DNA of 64,000 bases, taken from positions 94,328,334 to 94,392,333 of the forward strand of contig JAUPFV010000004.1 of the NCBI GenBank assembly GCA_036936605.1, read 5' to 3'. Each line of letters begins with the position of its first letter. The stretch's first letter is position 1. Below the pieces are notes generated by a model that was not told where the DNA came from, made no database searches, and saw only the letters and a program-made list of their open reading frames with translations. This DNA is from Limnanthes douglasii subsp. nivea (lineage: Eukaryota; Streptophyta; Magnoliopsida; Brassicales; Limnanthaceae). The position numbers and the translations under genes were made by a program. Shown here piece after piece: positions 44,811 to 56,400 of this stretch.

Positions 44811-46606
44811 TCACTCCAAATATAACCGGAGGTGTTCAATGTTCCAAGGGTGGTTTAAGATTCTTTCATCTTTGTTTTGAAGCCTGTAAGTCCCGGGCTT
44901 AAGCTTTTCAGTGACCTCATAGGGCCCTTCCCAGTTAGGGGCTAGCTTGCCGAACTGCTTCTCTTTAGTATGTAAGAAGACTTTTCTCAACACTTTGTCC
45001 CTTGGTCGAAAATCCCTTCTTTTGACTTTGGAAGCAAACCTGTTCCTCATCAAGCCTTGATGGCTCAGAGTGAAACGCAAGAGAAGCCAAAAGGGATAAA
45101 ACCCTAATTTTATTCAATAAAAACAACTTCCAAAACTGTGTATAGAAGATATGTTTATATAAGGGTTCAAGCGAAACCCTAAAACTAAAAATATGAAAAT
45201 TACCAAAATAGCCTAAAGTATTAAAATTACAAAACAAGAGGATAGATGAGCCCGAATGCCCAAAAAAGCCCATAGCTCACAAGAGAAGCTGGTGACTTGC
45301 GTTCGTGACGTCGTTTCCTTCGAAACAAGGTGCTGTGGGTCAAAATCTGACACCGGAGCTCCAAACTGTCAATTCACCGAACCGTCTGCATCAATAATGG
45401 GTGGCTCTAAGATGAGCCTTAACCCTTTTTTCTTCTATCAAGTCCAATTGATTTCTGATTGCCACTTCATTAGCCTGTTCTGAAATATTGTGGACTCTGT
45501 ATGATGGAAGAATTGCTTCTATAGGAGCAATTGCATCCATCCCATATACCAAGGCAAAAGGAGATTGTTGTGTAGCAGCTCCAGGAGTAGTCTGGTATGC
45601 CCATAATACTTCTTGTAAATAGCTTGGCCACTTTCCAGCAGTCCTTTCTAAATTCTTTTTGAGACCGGACATAATGGTTCTGTTTGCCACTTCAACTTGA
45701 CCATTTGCTTGTGGGTAGAAAGGAGAAGAGAAGCAATGTTGAATGCCCCTAGAGGCACAGAAACTCTCCACATCCTTGTTATCAAATTATGGCCCATTAT
45801 CTGTGGTTATCTTTTGTGGAACCCCAAATCTGCAACAAATATTGGACATGATAAATTTTATAACAGCTTTTGAAGTAGTTCCTGCCAGGGGGGGCTGCTT
45901 TTATCCACTTTGAAAAATAATCAATGGGTACAATAATAGTTTTGCACCCTCCGGACGCCATCGGTCGAGGCCCTACTAGATCCAGTCCCCAACGAGAAAA
46001 AGGTATTGGCTCAGAAATCGATTCCAGGGGGACAGCTGGGATATGAATTTCATTACCAAAGATATGGCATGGATCACACTTCTTTACCAATTCCTTGGTA
46101 TCTGGCATTATGGATGGCCAGTGGTATCCGACCAATAAAACTCTTCGGGTTAAAGCTCTATAGTCACAGTGTACTGACCCCTCACCATCATGTAGTTCGG
46201 ATAGCATAATTTGAGACTCTTCAATCCCCAAACAACGCAAGAGAGGTCTACTAAATGACTTCTTGTATAAAATGTCTCTTATGACTAAAAAACCACGAGC
46301 CATGTACTTCATTTTCCTTGCCACAACTTTCTCTGGAGGCAAAGTGCCATCAGAAATGTATTGAAGAAGGGGATGTTTCCAGTCCTTGGGTTGAACCACT
46401 TGTATACTTAAACTTTCCTCTTCTTCCCTACCCCAATTGGGTTGTATGGATGAACATTCTTGCACATGAATCCATGGGTAGGAATCAGAGTATGCTATGG
46501 TTTCCAAGGAGTCTGCTAGTGTGTTTTTCGATCTGGGTATATGCTCATAGCTGACATTTTTGAAGTTAGCTGCCACTTCTTTAAGAATGAATAAGTATTT
46601 AATCAA
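44811..46606 (-). pseudogene. Element B integrase, interrupted by a solo LTR
   Basis: On the - strand from 46606: the end of the second RNase H (ANFKNVSYEHIPRSKNTLAD), a linker, a zinc-binding region (HCDYRALTRRVLLVGYHWP, KKCDPCHIFGN), core WGLDLVGPRPMASGG and DYFSKWIKAAP, then a frameshift near 45890. The DNGPQF region is degraded near 45790, with TAA next to it. FYPQANGQVEVANRTIMSG follows, with the catalytic Glu present, and LWAYQTTPGAATQQSPF. At 45058-45393 a foreign 336-bp LTR splits the 'ATHYQGLMRNRFASKVKRR' region. The C-terminus ends HPWNIEHLRLYLE at 44811. Confidence 0.9.
45058..45393 (-). repeat. Solo LTR inserted in element B integrase
   Basis: Absent from element A at the same site. 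In - orientation it starts TGATGCAGACGG and ends GAGCCATCA (TG...CA). It contains a TATA box (CTTATATAAACATATC, about 45150-45165) and AATAAA near 45117-45122. No internal domain, partner LTR or 5-bp flanking duplication is seen. The family is unknown. Confidence 0.72.
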
Positions 46607-47110
46607 CTGCTCCTTTTTGCCTCAGATTGACCTTGGGCATGATGGATAAGAAGCTGAGAATCACTCATTAACCTAACTCTTTTAGCTCTACATATAAAGG
46701 CTAATTTCAAACCAGCTATAGCAGCTTCATATTCGGACTCATTGTTAGAAGCCTAAAAGCAAAACATATACCCTGGTATAGTTTGTCGCCATACAGAGAG
46801 GTCACATATCCCAGCACCACAACCCATGGTACTTGATCCACCATCTGTTCGTACAACCCATACCTTCTTAGTTCTTTCATCTGCAGCTTGCTTAGTACTT
46901 CTGTCCGAATGGAATTCAACTAGGAAATCAACAACAGATTGAGCTTTGATTGCAGTTCGAGGGGCGAAATAAATGTCATAGTCACCCAATTCCACTGACC
47001 ACTTGGTCATCCTGCTTGATATTTTTGCCTTCTGAAGAACATTTTTCAAGGGAAAAGACGTCCGGAAGACAATAGAATGAGACTGAAAATAGGGTCGCAA
47101 TTACTAAAGC
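46607..47110 (-). pseudogene. Element B second RNase H and end of first
   Basis: VRTDGGSSTMGCGAGI (first Asp) at about 46810-46860; the EYE...SDSQLL segments at 46640-46760 in shifted frames; MTKWSVELGDYDIYFAPRTA of the first RNase H end at about 46950-47010. Frameshifts and a TAG are present. Same dual arrangement as A and C. Confidence 0.82.
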
Positions 47111-48401
47111 CAGTGCTAGTTTTTCAAGTTTTAAATACCTTCTTTCTGCATCCATCAGGCTCTTGTTGATGCAGTATACCAGACGAGGATAATTGTCCAC
47201 CTCTCTTACTAGTACTGCACTTATAGCATATTCGAACACTGCTAAAGATATGTATAATGTTTCTCCATCAATAGGTTTATAGAAAGTCTTGGGGGAAGAT
47301 AAATGCTTTTTTATTTCATTGAATGCCTGATCGCACTGTGGAGACCAGTTAAAATTTGTAGCTCCCTTTAAAGTCTGGAAAAATGGGGCACTCCTATCCG
47401 AAGACCTTGAGATAAAACAATTTAAAGCAGCTAACCTTCCTGTCAACCTTTGCACTTCTTTAATATTCCGAAGAGGATCCATCTGTAATAAGCCATCGAG
47501 CTGGTCTGGATCAGGCTGTATCCCTTTCTCACTTATCACATACCCCAGAAACTTTCTAGACTGCACTCCAAAAACACATTTTTTTGGATTCAATTTTAAA
47601 TTAATCTTTGCCAAGTTGGCAAAGGTTTCTTGAAGATCTATTAAATGTAACTCTTCCTCCATACTTTTTACCATAATCTCCTTAATATATACTTCCATAT
47701 TTCTCCCAATTTGATCAGAAAACGTTTTATTCACCAACCCCATCATTCTTTAATCCAAAAGGCATCACCTTGTAACAATGGAGGCCCCGATCTGTAACAA
47801 AAGTAGTGTGTTCCTGGTCCTTCGGATCCACTTGTATCTGATTATAACCGGAGAAGGAATCTATGAAAGACAATAGCTTGTTCCTAGAGGTGGAGTCCAC
47901 CAACTGGTCTATCCGGGGGACTGGATACATATCTTTTGGGCAAGCCTTGTTGAGGTCAGTAAAGTCAATACATATACACCATTTTCCATTTTTCTTTTTT
48001 ACTAACACTGGATTGGCTGTCCATAAAGGGTTCTGAGATTCCTTTATGTGCCCCATCTTGGTAAGCCGGTCAACCTCTTGAACTATGACATCAGCTTTTT
48101 ATTTATAGAAAGCTCTTCTTCTCTGCACAACAGGTGCTACATCTCTCCGGATGGATAGTTGGTGTGATATAGCATTCGCAGGCACTCCGGTTACATCAGC
48201 ATTACACCAAGCCAAAACATGTTGGTGGTTTGTTAAAAAGGATAACACTTTGCTCTTCAATTCTGGTGTCATCTTAGATCCAATTTTGACATTTCTTCCT
48301 TCAGCCAGAGAGTGGGTTTCAACCTCTTCAATTGGTATCAAAACACCAGGGGTCTCTCTGGGGTCATCAATTTCACACTCACCTCCAGAGGGGCCCACCA
48401 A
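47110..48401 (-). pseudogene. Element B reverse transcriptase
   Basis: From 48401: GPSGGECEIDDPRETPGVLI, HVLAWCNADVTGVPANAISH, a TAA at 48100, MGHIKESQNPLWTANPVLVK, CIDFTDLNKACPKDMYPVPR, FIDSFSGYNQIQVDPKDQEH and KVMPFGLKND, then a small deletion or frameshift. MEVYIKEIMVKS follows: the YVDD box has become YIKE (47678-47689). Then LNPKKCVFGVQSRKFLGYVI, VQRLTGRLAALNCFISR and the start of RNase H. Catalytically dead by sequence. Confidence 0.9.
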
Positions 48402-48404
48402 CTG

Positions 48405-49295
48405 CTAATCTTCATTTACCCAGACTGCCCCCAGAGTTTTAGGGGCAAGCGCAGTTGCATAACATTCCCTTGCTATTTTTTGGTTGCTACGAACAACTCT
48501 CACCTGTCCTTGAACAACATATTTTAAAACTTGGTGAACTGTTGATGCCACAACATGCATCCTTGAGCGCCAAGACCTTACCAAAATTGTATTGTAACAT
48601 GTGGGACAGTCTACCACAACGAAAAGTACCATGACCATTTTCTTGAAAGGGCCCTTGCCCAACAAAACATCCTCCTTAAACTCCCCGACCACGTCCGCAG
48701 AGCTTCTAGTGAAACCCACAATGGACATGTTCGACTGTTGAATCACTGCCGGATTCTTCATCTGTTTATAAGAACTTAAGGAGAGGATATTGGTTGAGCT
48801 GCTAGTGTCAACCAAAATTTACCTAATGTCATTGCCTTTAATCGACGCTTCTATTACCACAGCATCTTTACGAGGACCATCTATGTCCCTCAGGTCATCT
48901 TCATCAAAAACAATAAAGGGAAAAGGAATTTGGGATTGATAGGATGACATGCCTCTCTCCAACTGAGTAGCCAGAGTGTGAACATGGTTCTTCCTTGAAG
49001 AAGGAGTTAGTGCAGTCATTGTGTCTCCCCCAAATATGGTAAGTGACTCAAAAAAACTTATGAGCCCAGACACAGTTTTGGTATGTTCTGTTATAACACC
49101 CACTTTATTACGGGCTGGTTCAGGATCCAAATACTCTGATTCTACATCAAATCTTTCAATTATTACCATGGCCCCGTCCGAAGTCGATGTCCCTGCATTA
49201 TTTGTTGGGCCGGTCCGATGAGCATTATCAGGCCTATTCCCACTTCTTCTCTTGACATAAGCACCTAATTTTCCTCTTTCAATAAGATTATGCAC
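48405..49295 (-). pseudogene. Element B aspartic protease region
   Basis: FFESLTIFGGDTMTALTPSS, PFIVFDEDDLRDIDGPRKDA, a TAA at 48818, then LVDTSSSTNILSL at the active site (D-T-S instead of D-T-G), VVGEFKEDVLLGKGPFKKMV and VRSWRSRMHVVASTVHQ. The pattern matches A, with an inactivating Gly-to-Ser change. Confidence 0.86.
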
Positions 49296-50762
49296 CTATT
49301 TTTTCAAAGCGATGCAATTTTCTGTGTTATGGCCAATATCATGATGATATTGACATAAACAGGTATTATGACTTTCCATAAGAGATTGAAGCGTTGTCGG
49401 CTTCCTAAAATGCATCTCATCTTTTGTTTTGTCATAGATGGTTGCCACATTCTCTTTCAATTCGGTAAACCACTCTGGTTGGACCCAAGGTCCTCGTTTA
49501 TTTCTAGACTGCTGGCTCTGAGCTGGAGCTGGGTGAGATTGAGCCTTGGCCCTGTTGGGAACATGTCCAGCCTCATTAGCCTTGTATCCGGACTGATTCT
49601 GGTTTTGTGCAGCTGGGGAAGATCTCACTTGCCTATGCACCCTAGTCTTTTTTGTTTCATTTACATTGATTTTCTTTCCCACCTGGTTCAGTAAACCGCC
49701 CCACGTCATGGCCTTCTTCCTGGTCACCGAATCGGCCAGATTCCCAGGGTTCAAACCCTGTCTCAGAGAAGCTATTGCTACTTCTCCAAAGAAATCAACT
49801 AATCCATTCTTTGTGCTCACGAACCGACTTATATAGTCTTTCAACGAATCATTTGGCTCTTGGGCACGATGGATAATAGTGTCTCCATTGCCCTTCACCT
49901 CCTTACTTCCAAAAAACTGCCTCCGGAAGGCCACCTAAAACGTATCAAAGTTTCTGATGCACCCTTGTGGTAAGCTATTGTACCATTTCAGAGCACTCCC
50001 TGTAAAAGATTGAGAGAAGGCTCTGCAGAGCAACTTGTCATCATCGTCAAAATTCATCATAAATTTTTTAAATTGTTCCAGATGATTATCTGGATCCTTA
50101 CTCCCATCATACTTTTCCATCTTGGTAATGTCAAACCTCTTAGGAAGGTTTCCAGACAGTATTTTGGAGGACAATGAAGATTGTCTCCAATTTCGGCCAC
50201 GACTGAAGACAATATCTTCATTTGGAGTTGCAAAAATACCTGGCTCATCATGGAAAGCGAAGGGATCCATCAATAGCTGGTCCATATGCCTCCGGCTATG
50301 GCTGTGGCTATAAGATGACCCTTTACCCAGATGTCTTTTCAATCTTCCATGCATGTCCCTCTTTCTTGAATATTTTTTAACCAACTTTTGCTTCTTCTTG
50401 GACCTGCCTTCATCACTGCTGGATGACAGGGACTCCTCAAGTCCATCCTCGTTCGATGAGCTACTAAGGGACTCTGACTCCAAGCTCTCCACCGATTCAG
50501 ACCGGTGAGACTTCTTTGAGCTGACATGAGTCTTTTTAGCACTCAAGTGAGTCCTTCCTGATGGTTCATGCTCCCTTGGATTGTCAGTGTGGTGAATGGC
50601 TGACACTTTCGATATTTCTTTCAAGCCTAACTTCGCCTTTTTAGCAGCTCTCAAGGCTTTTATTTCAGCTTTCAGCCTGTCTCATTCTTCAATCGTGTAC
50701 TCATCGTTTTCTTCCACCACTTCTATCAAAGGTGGTGGCACTGCTTTCTCGTCCAGATTCAT
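49296..50762 (-). pseudogene. Element B gag
   Basis: ATG 50762 lies 50 nt after the primer-binding site (MNLDEKAVPPPLIEVVEEND, in-frame TGA after YTIEE near 50680). A Ser/Lys/Glu-rich N-terminus with SESVESLESESLSSSS-type runs, a capsid core (FDITKMEKYDGSKDPDNHLE; CRAFSQSFTGSALKWYNSLP), a TAG at 49935, AFRRQFFGSKEVKGNGDT, a Gln/Pro-rich nucleocapsid and the zinc knuckle CQYHHDIGHNTENC follow. Best-preserved gag in the window; two or three single-base stops separate it from an open frame. Confidence 0.9.
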
Positions 50763-50812
50763 CCAAACTGATTTTTTTGCTGGTCTTGAGTGCTAGATTC
50801 ACGCACCTTCTT

Positions 50813-50830
50813 CTCCCACTGTGGTCGCCA
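50813..50830 (-). promoter_or_regulatory. Primer-binding site of element B
   Basis: TGGCGACCACAGTGGGAG on the - strand, three bases (AAT) after the 5' LTR, as in C. Confidence 0.75.
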
Positions 50831-50833
50831 ATT

Positions 50834-51211
50834 TGATGATGATTATTTTGGACTGAGGGTAATTTTGTTAGGTGTTTTGGGGAATTTTAAGGGTATTAAA
50901 TGTTTAGGTGTTTTGTAGTGAGAGATTTGAGCTGCCTGGTTGTATCAAATATTCATTACCCTCATTAATGAAAGTGGTTGGGTATTTATACCCTTAATTA
51001 TGGACCCATGAGCTTTCGGGTCAAATTATGAAATCGGGTTGAGTTCAAATACCCATTAGTTTATTAAGCAGATTAGCAATTAGCTTAGTCAAAAGGTGTT
51101 TAGTGTTTTAATACTTTTGTCTTGTCTGGATACTTCAGTGGGTAATTATTATCCGGATAACCCCTGTCCGGTTTTCACAGTGAGTGGTGGTGAATAATTC
51201 CGGACTCATCA
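50834..51211 (-). repeat. 5' LTR of element B
   Basis: 378 bp; element orientation TGATGAGTCCGGAA ... AATCATCATCA. TATA box (GGGTATAAATACCC, 50980-50993) about 150 bp from its gag-side end. Confidence 0.93.
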
Positions 51212-51216
51212 ATACA
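51212..51216. repeat. Target-site duplication ATACA (right) of element B
   Basis: Partner of ATATA at 40986-40990, one mismatch. Confidence 0.6.
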
Positions 51217-52372
51217 CATAACATGTGATATAAAAATTAAAACTAGAATCTTAGATACATACTTAATATTCGAAATTCCAATCATTATATTGTAGTAATA
51301 TGGATCATTTAATATTAAGAAAGAACATAACGTTGTAGGTTAACGTAAATAAATACAAACAATTAAAATGATAAATTATACACCATGCATTTACAGATTT
51401 GATGAGTTTTAATTTATATGAGTTGGAGTTACATTTTATGAAAACAAAATTTTCAGCACACTCATATACACCCAATAATAAAAAAATATTTAGTTTCTTA
51501 CCATTAAATCTGGATTAAACAAAAAACTGAATGACTCTGCTTTCATATTGCATGAGAAAAAAAAATCATCTTTCTTTTTTTCATTTTTTAATGTAATAGA
51601 TATCCAGATTTTAGTTTATTTTTATATCATATTATTTTTAGCTCTTGTCTCCCTATAATTTAGTTATGATATTCATACTCAATTTTACTCTTGTATTTTA
51701 TGTATAGTTTGTATAATTCAATCCAATAAACTCAATTCAAATAAACATGATCAATTAGGTTTTTGTATGCTAATATTACAAGTTCATGTGATTTTCATGC
51801 AGTATGTCATGATAATTTGAGTTAATTTAGGTGTATACTTAGTATAATGACTACTAATCGGCAGTGATGTGTCCCTATGTGAGTAAAATTACCTATATTA
51901 GTTTTTTGTTGAATATTTTTTGAATGATAACAAATTTTTAGGTTACATATCTTCATGGTTCTTTTTAATGGTTACATCATTTTACTACAATAAATTATAC
52001 AAACGAAATATTGTAAGAATTTAATATTTCGATGAATCATCGAATATTGATTCAATGTATCTTAGATATTATAAATAGTTGGTTTGATAATAAAAGTATT
52101 TGAGTTTAAGATTAAGTTCGACTAAAAAATAATAATCGAATAGTAAACATATTGACCTATTAGTTATTATGAGAAAGAATTCATAGACTAACCAATTAAT
52201 ATATTTTGTTTTATGATTCTAATTGGATATGGTATATAACATTCTAGGTTTAAACTTGAGTTTATAAAATATTTTGGATGCGATTTAAAAGAGTTATCTA
52301 ACATTTCTGAGTACATAGTCATTATCTTAACTTAAATTTCCAGTTTTCAAACAATAAAAATATAAGATTATG
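51217..52372. other. AT-rich spacer
   Basis: No coding sequence, tandem repeat or element end is recognised. Confidence 0.5.
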
Positions 52373-52559
52373 ATTGAATTTTGACTTATTATTTACTTTA
52401 AAAACAAAAAAAAAATAACATGTATAAAAAACATTATACGATAAAAAAAATAGAGTGAACCCAATAAAATATAAAAAAAAAGATCTTTAAAATTTTTGGA
52501 AACGTAACATATGGTTTATAAACAAATACCTTATGAGACTATATAAATGGACCTCTTTC

Positions 52560-53110
52560 TTTGGTCCAAGGAAAGAACCTAAAATTACCTCTGTTTGGAT
52601 CTCACTTCCTAACTTTAACTGAGTTCTTATATGATGAAGAAGTTATCCTCAATATTGCTAAATTTCTAGGAAATTCTCTTAAAATCTGGGTTCTTTCAAA
52701 ACACGAAGCCAGATACAATACTTGTCAAATATAGATTAAGTTAGATATTTCATGAGATTTAAATTCAAAAGTCTGGATTGGTTTTGACACTCATCAAAAT
52801 CAACAATCTAAATATGACTTTTGGCAACAGATATTATATGGAAAGATTCTCCACTACTACTTAACATGTCAGCATTTAGATCACAATGCTACGTCCTGTA
52901 CTAAACATAACAAGACGCAAGATCATATTCATAAACTTGAATAGTCAACACAAGACTAGACTCTAAAACCTGACTATTCAAAACCAGACTAACCTCACTC
53001 ATCTTAAGATATACATCTTATTATATCAACTCAAAATTGGGTCCTAAAAGTATAATCAATCATCATCAAAGATCAACCCATCATAGAGCCAAAGAAAACA
53101 AACTCCTCAA
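52560..53110 (+). pseudogene. LINE ORF1 (DUF4283-like domain and zinc knuckle)
   Basis: SVWISLPN-type strand, FLYDEEVILNIAKFLGNSLK, IWVLSKHEARYNTC, then FWQQILYGKILHYYLTC and CQHLDHNATSC, a degenerate knuckle. ORF1 proteins bind the element's RNA. Stops and frameshifts are present. The 5' two-thirds is duplicated at 38600-38948. Confidence 0.68.
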
Positions 53111-53424
53111 ATTCTCTCTCACATACTAGTTTACCTCTAGCACATAACTTGAACACTTCTAAAATACCAAATACATGTAATAAAATGACTAACGCAATTA
53201 CCTTTATTGATTCAACAATTTGATATCTTTCTGATAGATTTGATAGCTCTAATATGGATCAGTCATCACCTAACAAAAACTCAATTGGTAGCCTTCCAGT
53301 ATCTCTTTTTAAGCCATATTGATCAGGACAAACCATTTACAGAAGTTGTTAGAAAAATAAAGAAAAAGTCAAACAATGCAGTAAACATCAAAAGTTCTTC
53401 AAGACCTTTTCACAGCCATTATTA

Positions 53425-56400
53425 ATGACTCTCACAATACTTAATTGGAATGTGAGAGGAGTTAGGAACAAAGAAATACTTCAAAGACTCCAACATCTAA
53501 AAAGTATAAAACAAGTTAACTTTCTCGCAATTCAAGAACCTAAGATCAATATAGACAAGCTTCAGTCAAGTGCCAAAAAAATGATTTTCAATTCAGCCTT
53601 TCTAATGTCAACAATAAGATGTTGATCTTTTGGCAGGATGACTTTAGTGTTGAAATTATCATTAATCATGAACAATTTATCCATCTTAATGTGAGATATT
53701 TCTCTCTAGATATGACATTCTGAGTTACTATTATCTATTGTAAAAACATGAGAGAACTCGTAAGAGATCTCTAGAATGGATGAAGATGTATTTTGATGCT
53801 TCTAAGCCATGAATTTTAATGGGAGATTTCAATGCAATCTCTAAATCATAAGAACAACTTACTTTATGCATGAGAATTATGGATAAATTTAACAGTGTCA
53901 TACAAGACTGCTCTTTAACTGACGCTGAATACTTAGGTTCTCGTTTTATATGGTCTAATAATCATAAATGGAAAAAGATGGACAATATTTTATTTAACAC
54001 AACCCGGCTGAATTATTTTAAAACTACATATGTTCAACATCTTACCATAATTGGCTCTGATCACTCTCTTCTAAGAATCAACATCTCAACGGATAGGAAT
54101 CAGAGCAAATCATATTTTAAATGTCAGAATATGTGGATTACTCATCCTGAATTTCTAATTGTGGTGGAATAAAGCTGAAAATTAGACTTATTTGGTTATT
54201 CACTTTTTGTATTTTGGAGCAAACTCATAAGACTTAAACATTTTTTTTAAAAAGGGTGAGACTATATCATATTTGGAAATATCTTTGACTTAATTGATAC
54301 GGCAAAAGAAGAAGTATGGGTCCTAGAACAATTGTTATAGGCAAGATATAATGTGGAACATAAAATTAATTTAGCTACAATCAAAGCCAACCATCTTCAA
54401 TTAATGGCTCAAGAATAAATTTCTAAAAACAAAAAAAGTTGTAAACTTCCTGAAAAATAGGGACAAGAACACAAAAAAAATCATAATTATGTTAAGAAAA
54501 GAAGAAATAAAAATAAGGTCCATTGTATATTAGATGGAGATCTCTGGATTACATATCAAAATTAAATGGTATTATATGTTGAAGCTTGTTTCAAATCAAT
54601 TCTGAATGTTCAATATAATCATTTGGTTGTTAATAGCATTCAAACAATCATCGCTAAACCGGTTTCACAACAAGATAACATCAAGTTATTAGCGATTCTA
54701 ACAAAAGATGAGATTCTTAACATTGTGAAAGGAATGATTTCTAATTGCATTGGTGGAATAGATGGTTTCAATACCAAATTTCTTGTTGTTCGTTGACCTA
54801 TCATTAGGAAAGATCTTTGTAAAGTCATAGAAAAAATTCAAGATTTTCTTACCCCATAAGAATCTATGCTACAACAATCTATCTATACATAAAGTGGAAG
54901 CTCATAAAACTTGGGAAGACTTTAAAGCTATCAGTTTATGCAAGGTCTTTAACAAAATTTTATCCAAGCTTCTCATTGACAGACTAGCATTATAGTTTTC
55001 TAAACTTATCTATGAGGAACATGTTGGATTTGTTAAAGGCATGAATATTCAAGATAACATACTACTACACAAGAAATGGTTCACGATATTAATAGAAAGG
55101 CCAGAGGGATTAACATCACAGTAAAACAAATATGGCAAAGGATTTTGATACAATCTCATTCAAGTTTGTATACCAAGTTTTGGAAGTTTTTGTATTTGAT
55201 GCCAGGTGGACTGGATAGATTACAAAAAATATTGAATAAAAAATATTTGTTATCATTCTTAATGGTCAACTATATGTTTATTTCAGATCTACTAATGGGG
55301 TTAGACAAGGACATCCCTTGTCTCCTAGTTTATTTATCCTTGCTAAAGAGTTTTTTATTATGGACCTCAAATGATTTATGCTCAAGAGAGTGGAATGTAT
55401 GATAAAATAGGTAGTCACATGATCATATATTGCATATCATATGTTGATGATCTTCTTATCTTCACGAATGGATCTTCAAACAACTTCAGGAAGATATGTA
55501 ATTTCCTAAATTAATATGAATACAGCTCTGGTTAGTTGATCAACAACAACACGTCAATTATTATTACACCAACAAAGATGCCTCTGTCAAGAATGAATCT
55601 ACTTACTAGAAAATATGGATTTAGACACAAGCATCTTCCCTTCACATACTTAGAATACCTATTCATCATACTAATAACAATCTATTGTATGAATATCTGG
55701 TGGACAAGTTCAACAAAAACAATTAGTGAATTGGATGGTAAAAATTTATATTTTGGTGGCAAACTCTATCTAATTCAGTCGATTCTGATATCTTCTATAT
55801 ACGACATACAAAGTTGCATCGTTCCAAAGTTTATTAGTCACAGACTTGGAGGATATTAAATAGATATTTATGGGGAACTACTAAGGTTAAATATGTTTGG
55901 CATTAGGCTAAACAGACATATATTTTCAAACCTTACAATAAAGGTGGAATTAATGTAAGGAGTTTTAAAGATTTGCAGAATGTGTACTCTTATAAATGTT
56001 GGTTTAAACTCAGACAAAATCTTACTATTCGGGCCAAATTTATGTGTTTTATTTACTGTTCTAAAATATAGAAGATCCTTATTGGAATAAAAGATACACC
56101 AAAACAATTTATATATTGGAAAGTTGGTAAAAGGGCTATAGACTTCTGGAGTGAAAGTTGGTGTGACAAATTTACTTTTATTCACTTTATCGCAGCTCAT
56201 ACCTCTTTAACATAAAGCAAAAATCGGTTTTGCAAGGAAGGTGATTGGGATATAGAGAAACTTAACAATTATTTCCTTCCATCGGATATTGTTAAGATAT
56301 CAAAAGTCAAACTTAATCTAGAAACTGAAGATGAACTCAAGTGGACACTATCAAGTAATGGGGCTTTTAACACTAAAGGTAAGTGGGCAAAAATCAGAAC

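Larger units (their letters stand above)
40991..51211 (-). mobile_element. Tat-type Ty3/gypsy element B
   Basis: Reads on the - strand: 5' LTR (50834-51211), primer-binding site, gag, protease, RT, two RNase H domains, integrase (interrupted by a solo LTR), spacer, then a + strand antisense ORF and a truncated 3' LTR (40991-41286). An imperfect 5-bp duplication flanks it. Same family as element A. A deletion has removed the 3' LTR end, the polypurine tract and the aORF upstream region. Confidence 0.92.

Noticed and set aside
45256..45483. Short + strand frame and overlapping - strand frame inside the integrase region
   Set aside because: They span the solo LTR and its joint; neither matches integrase nor any known protein.
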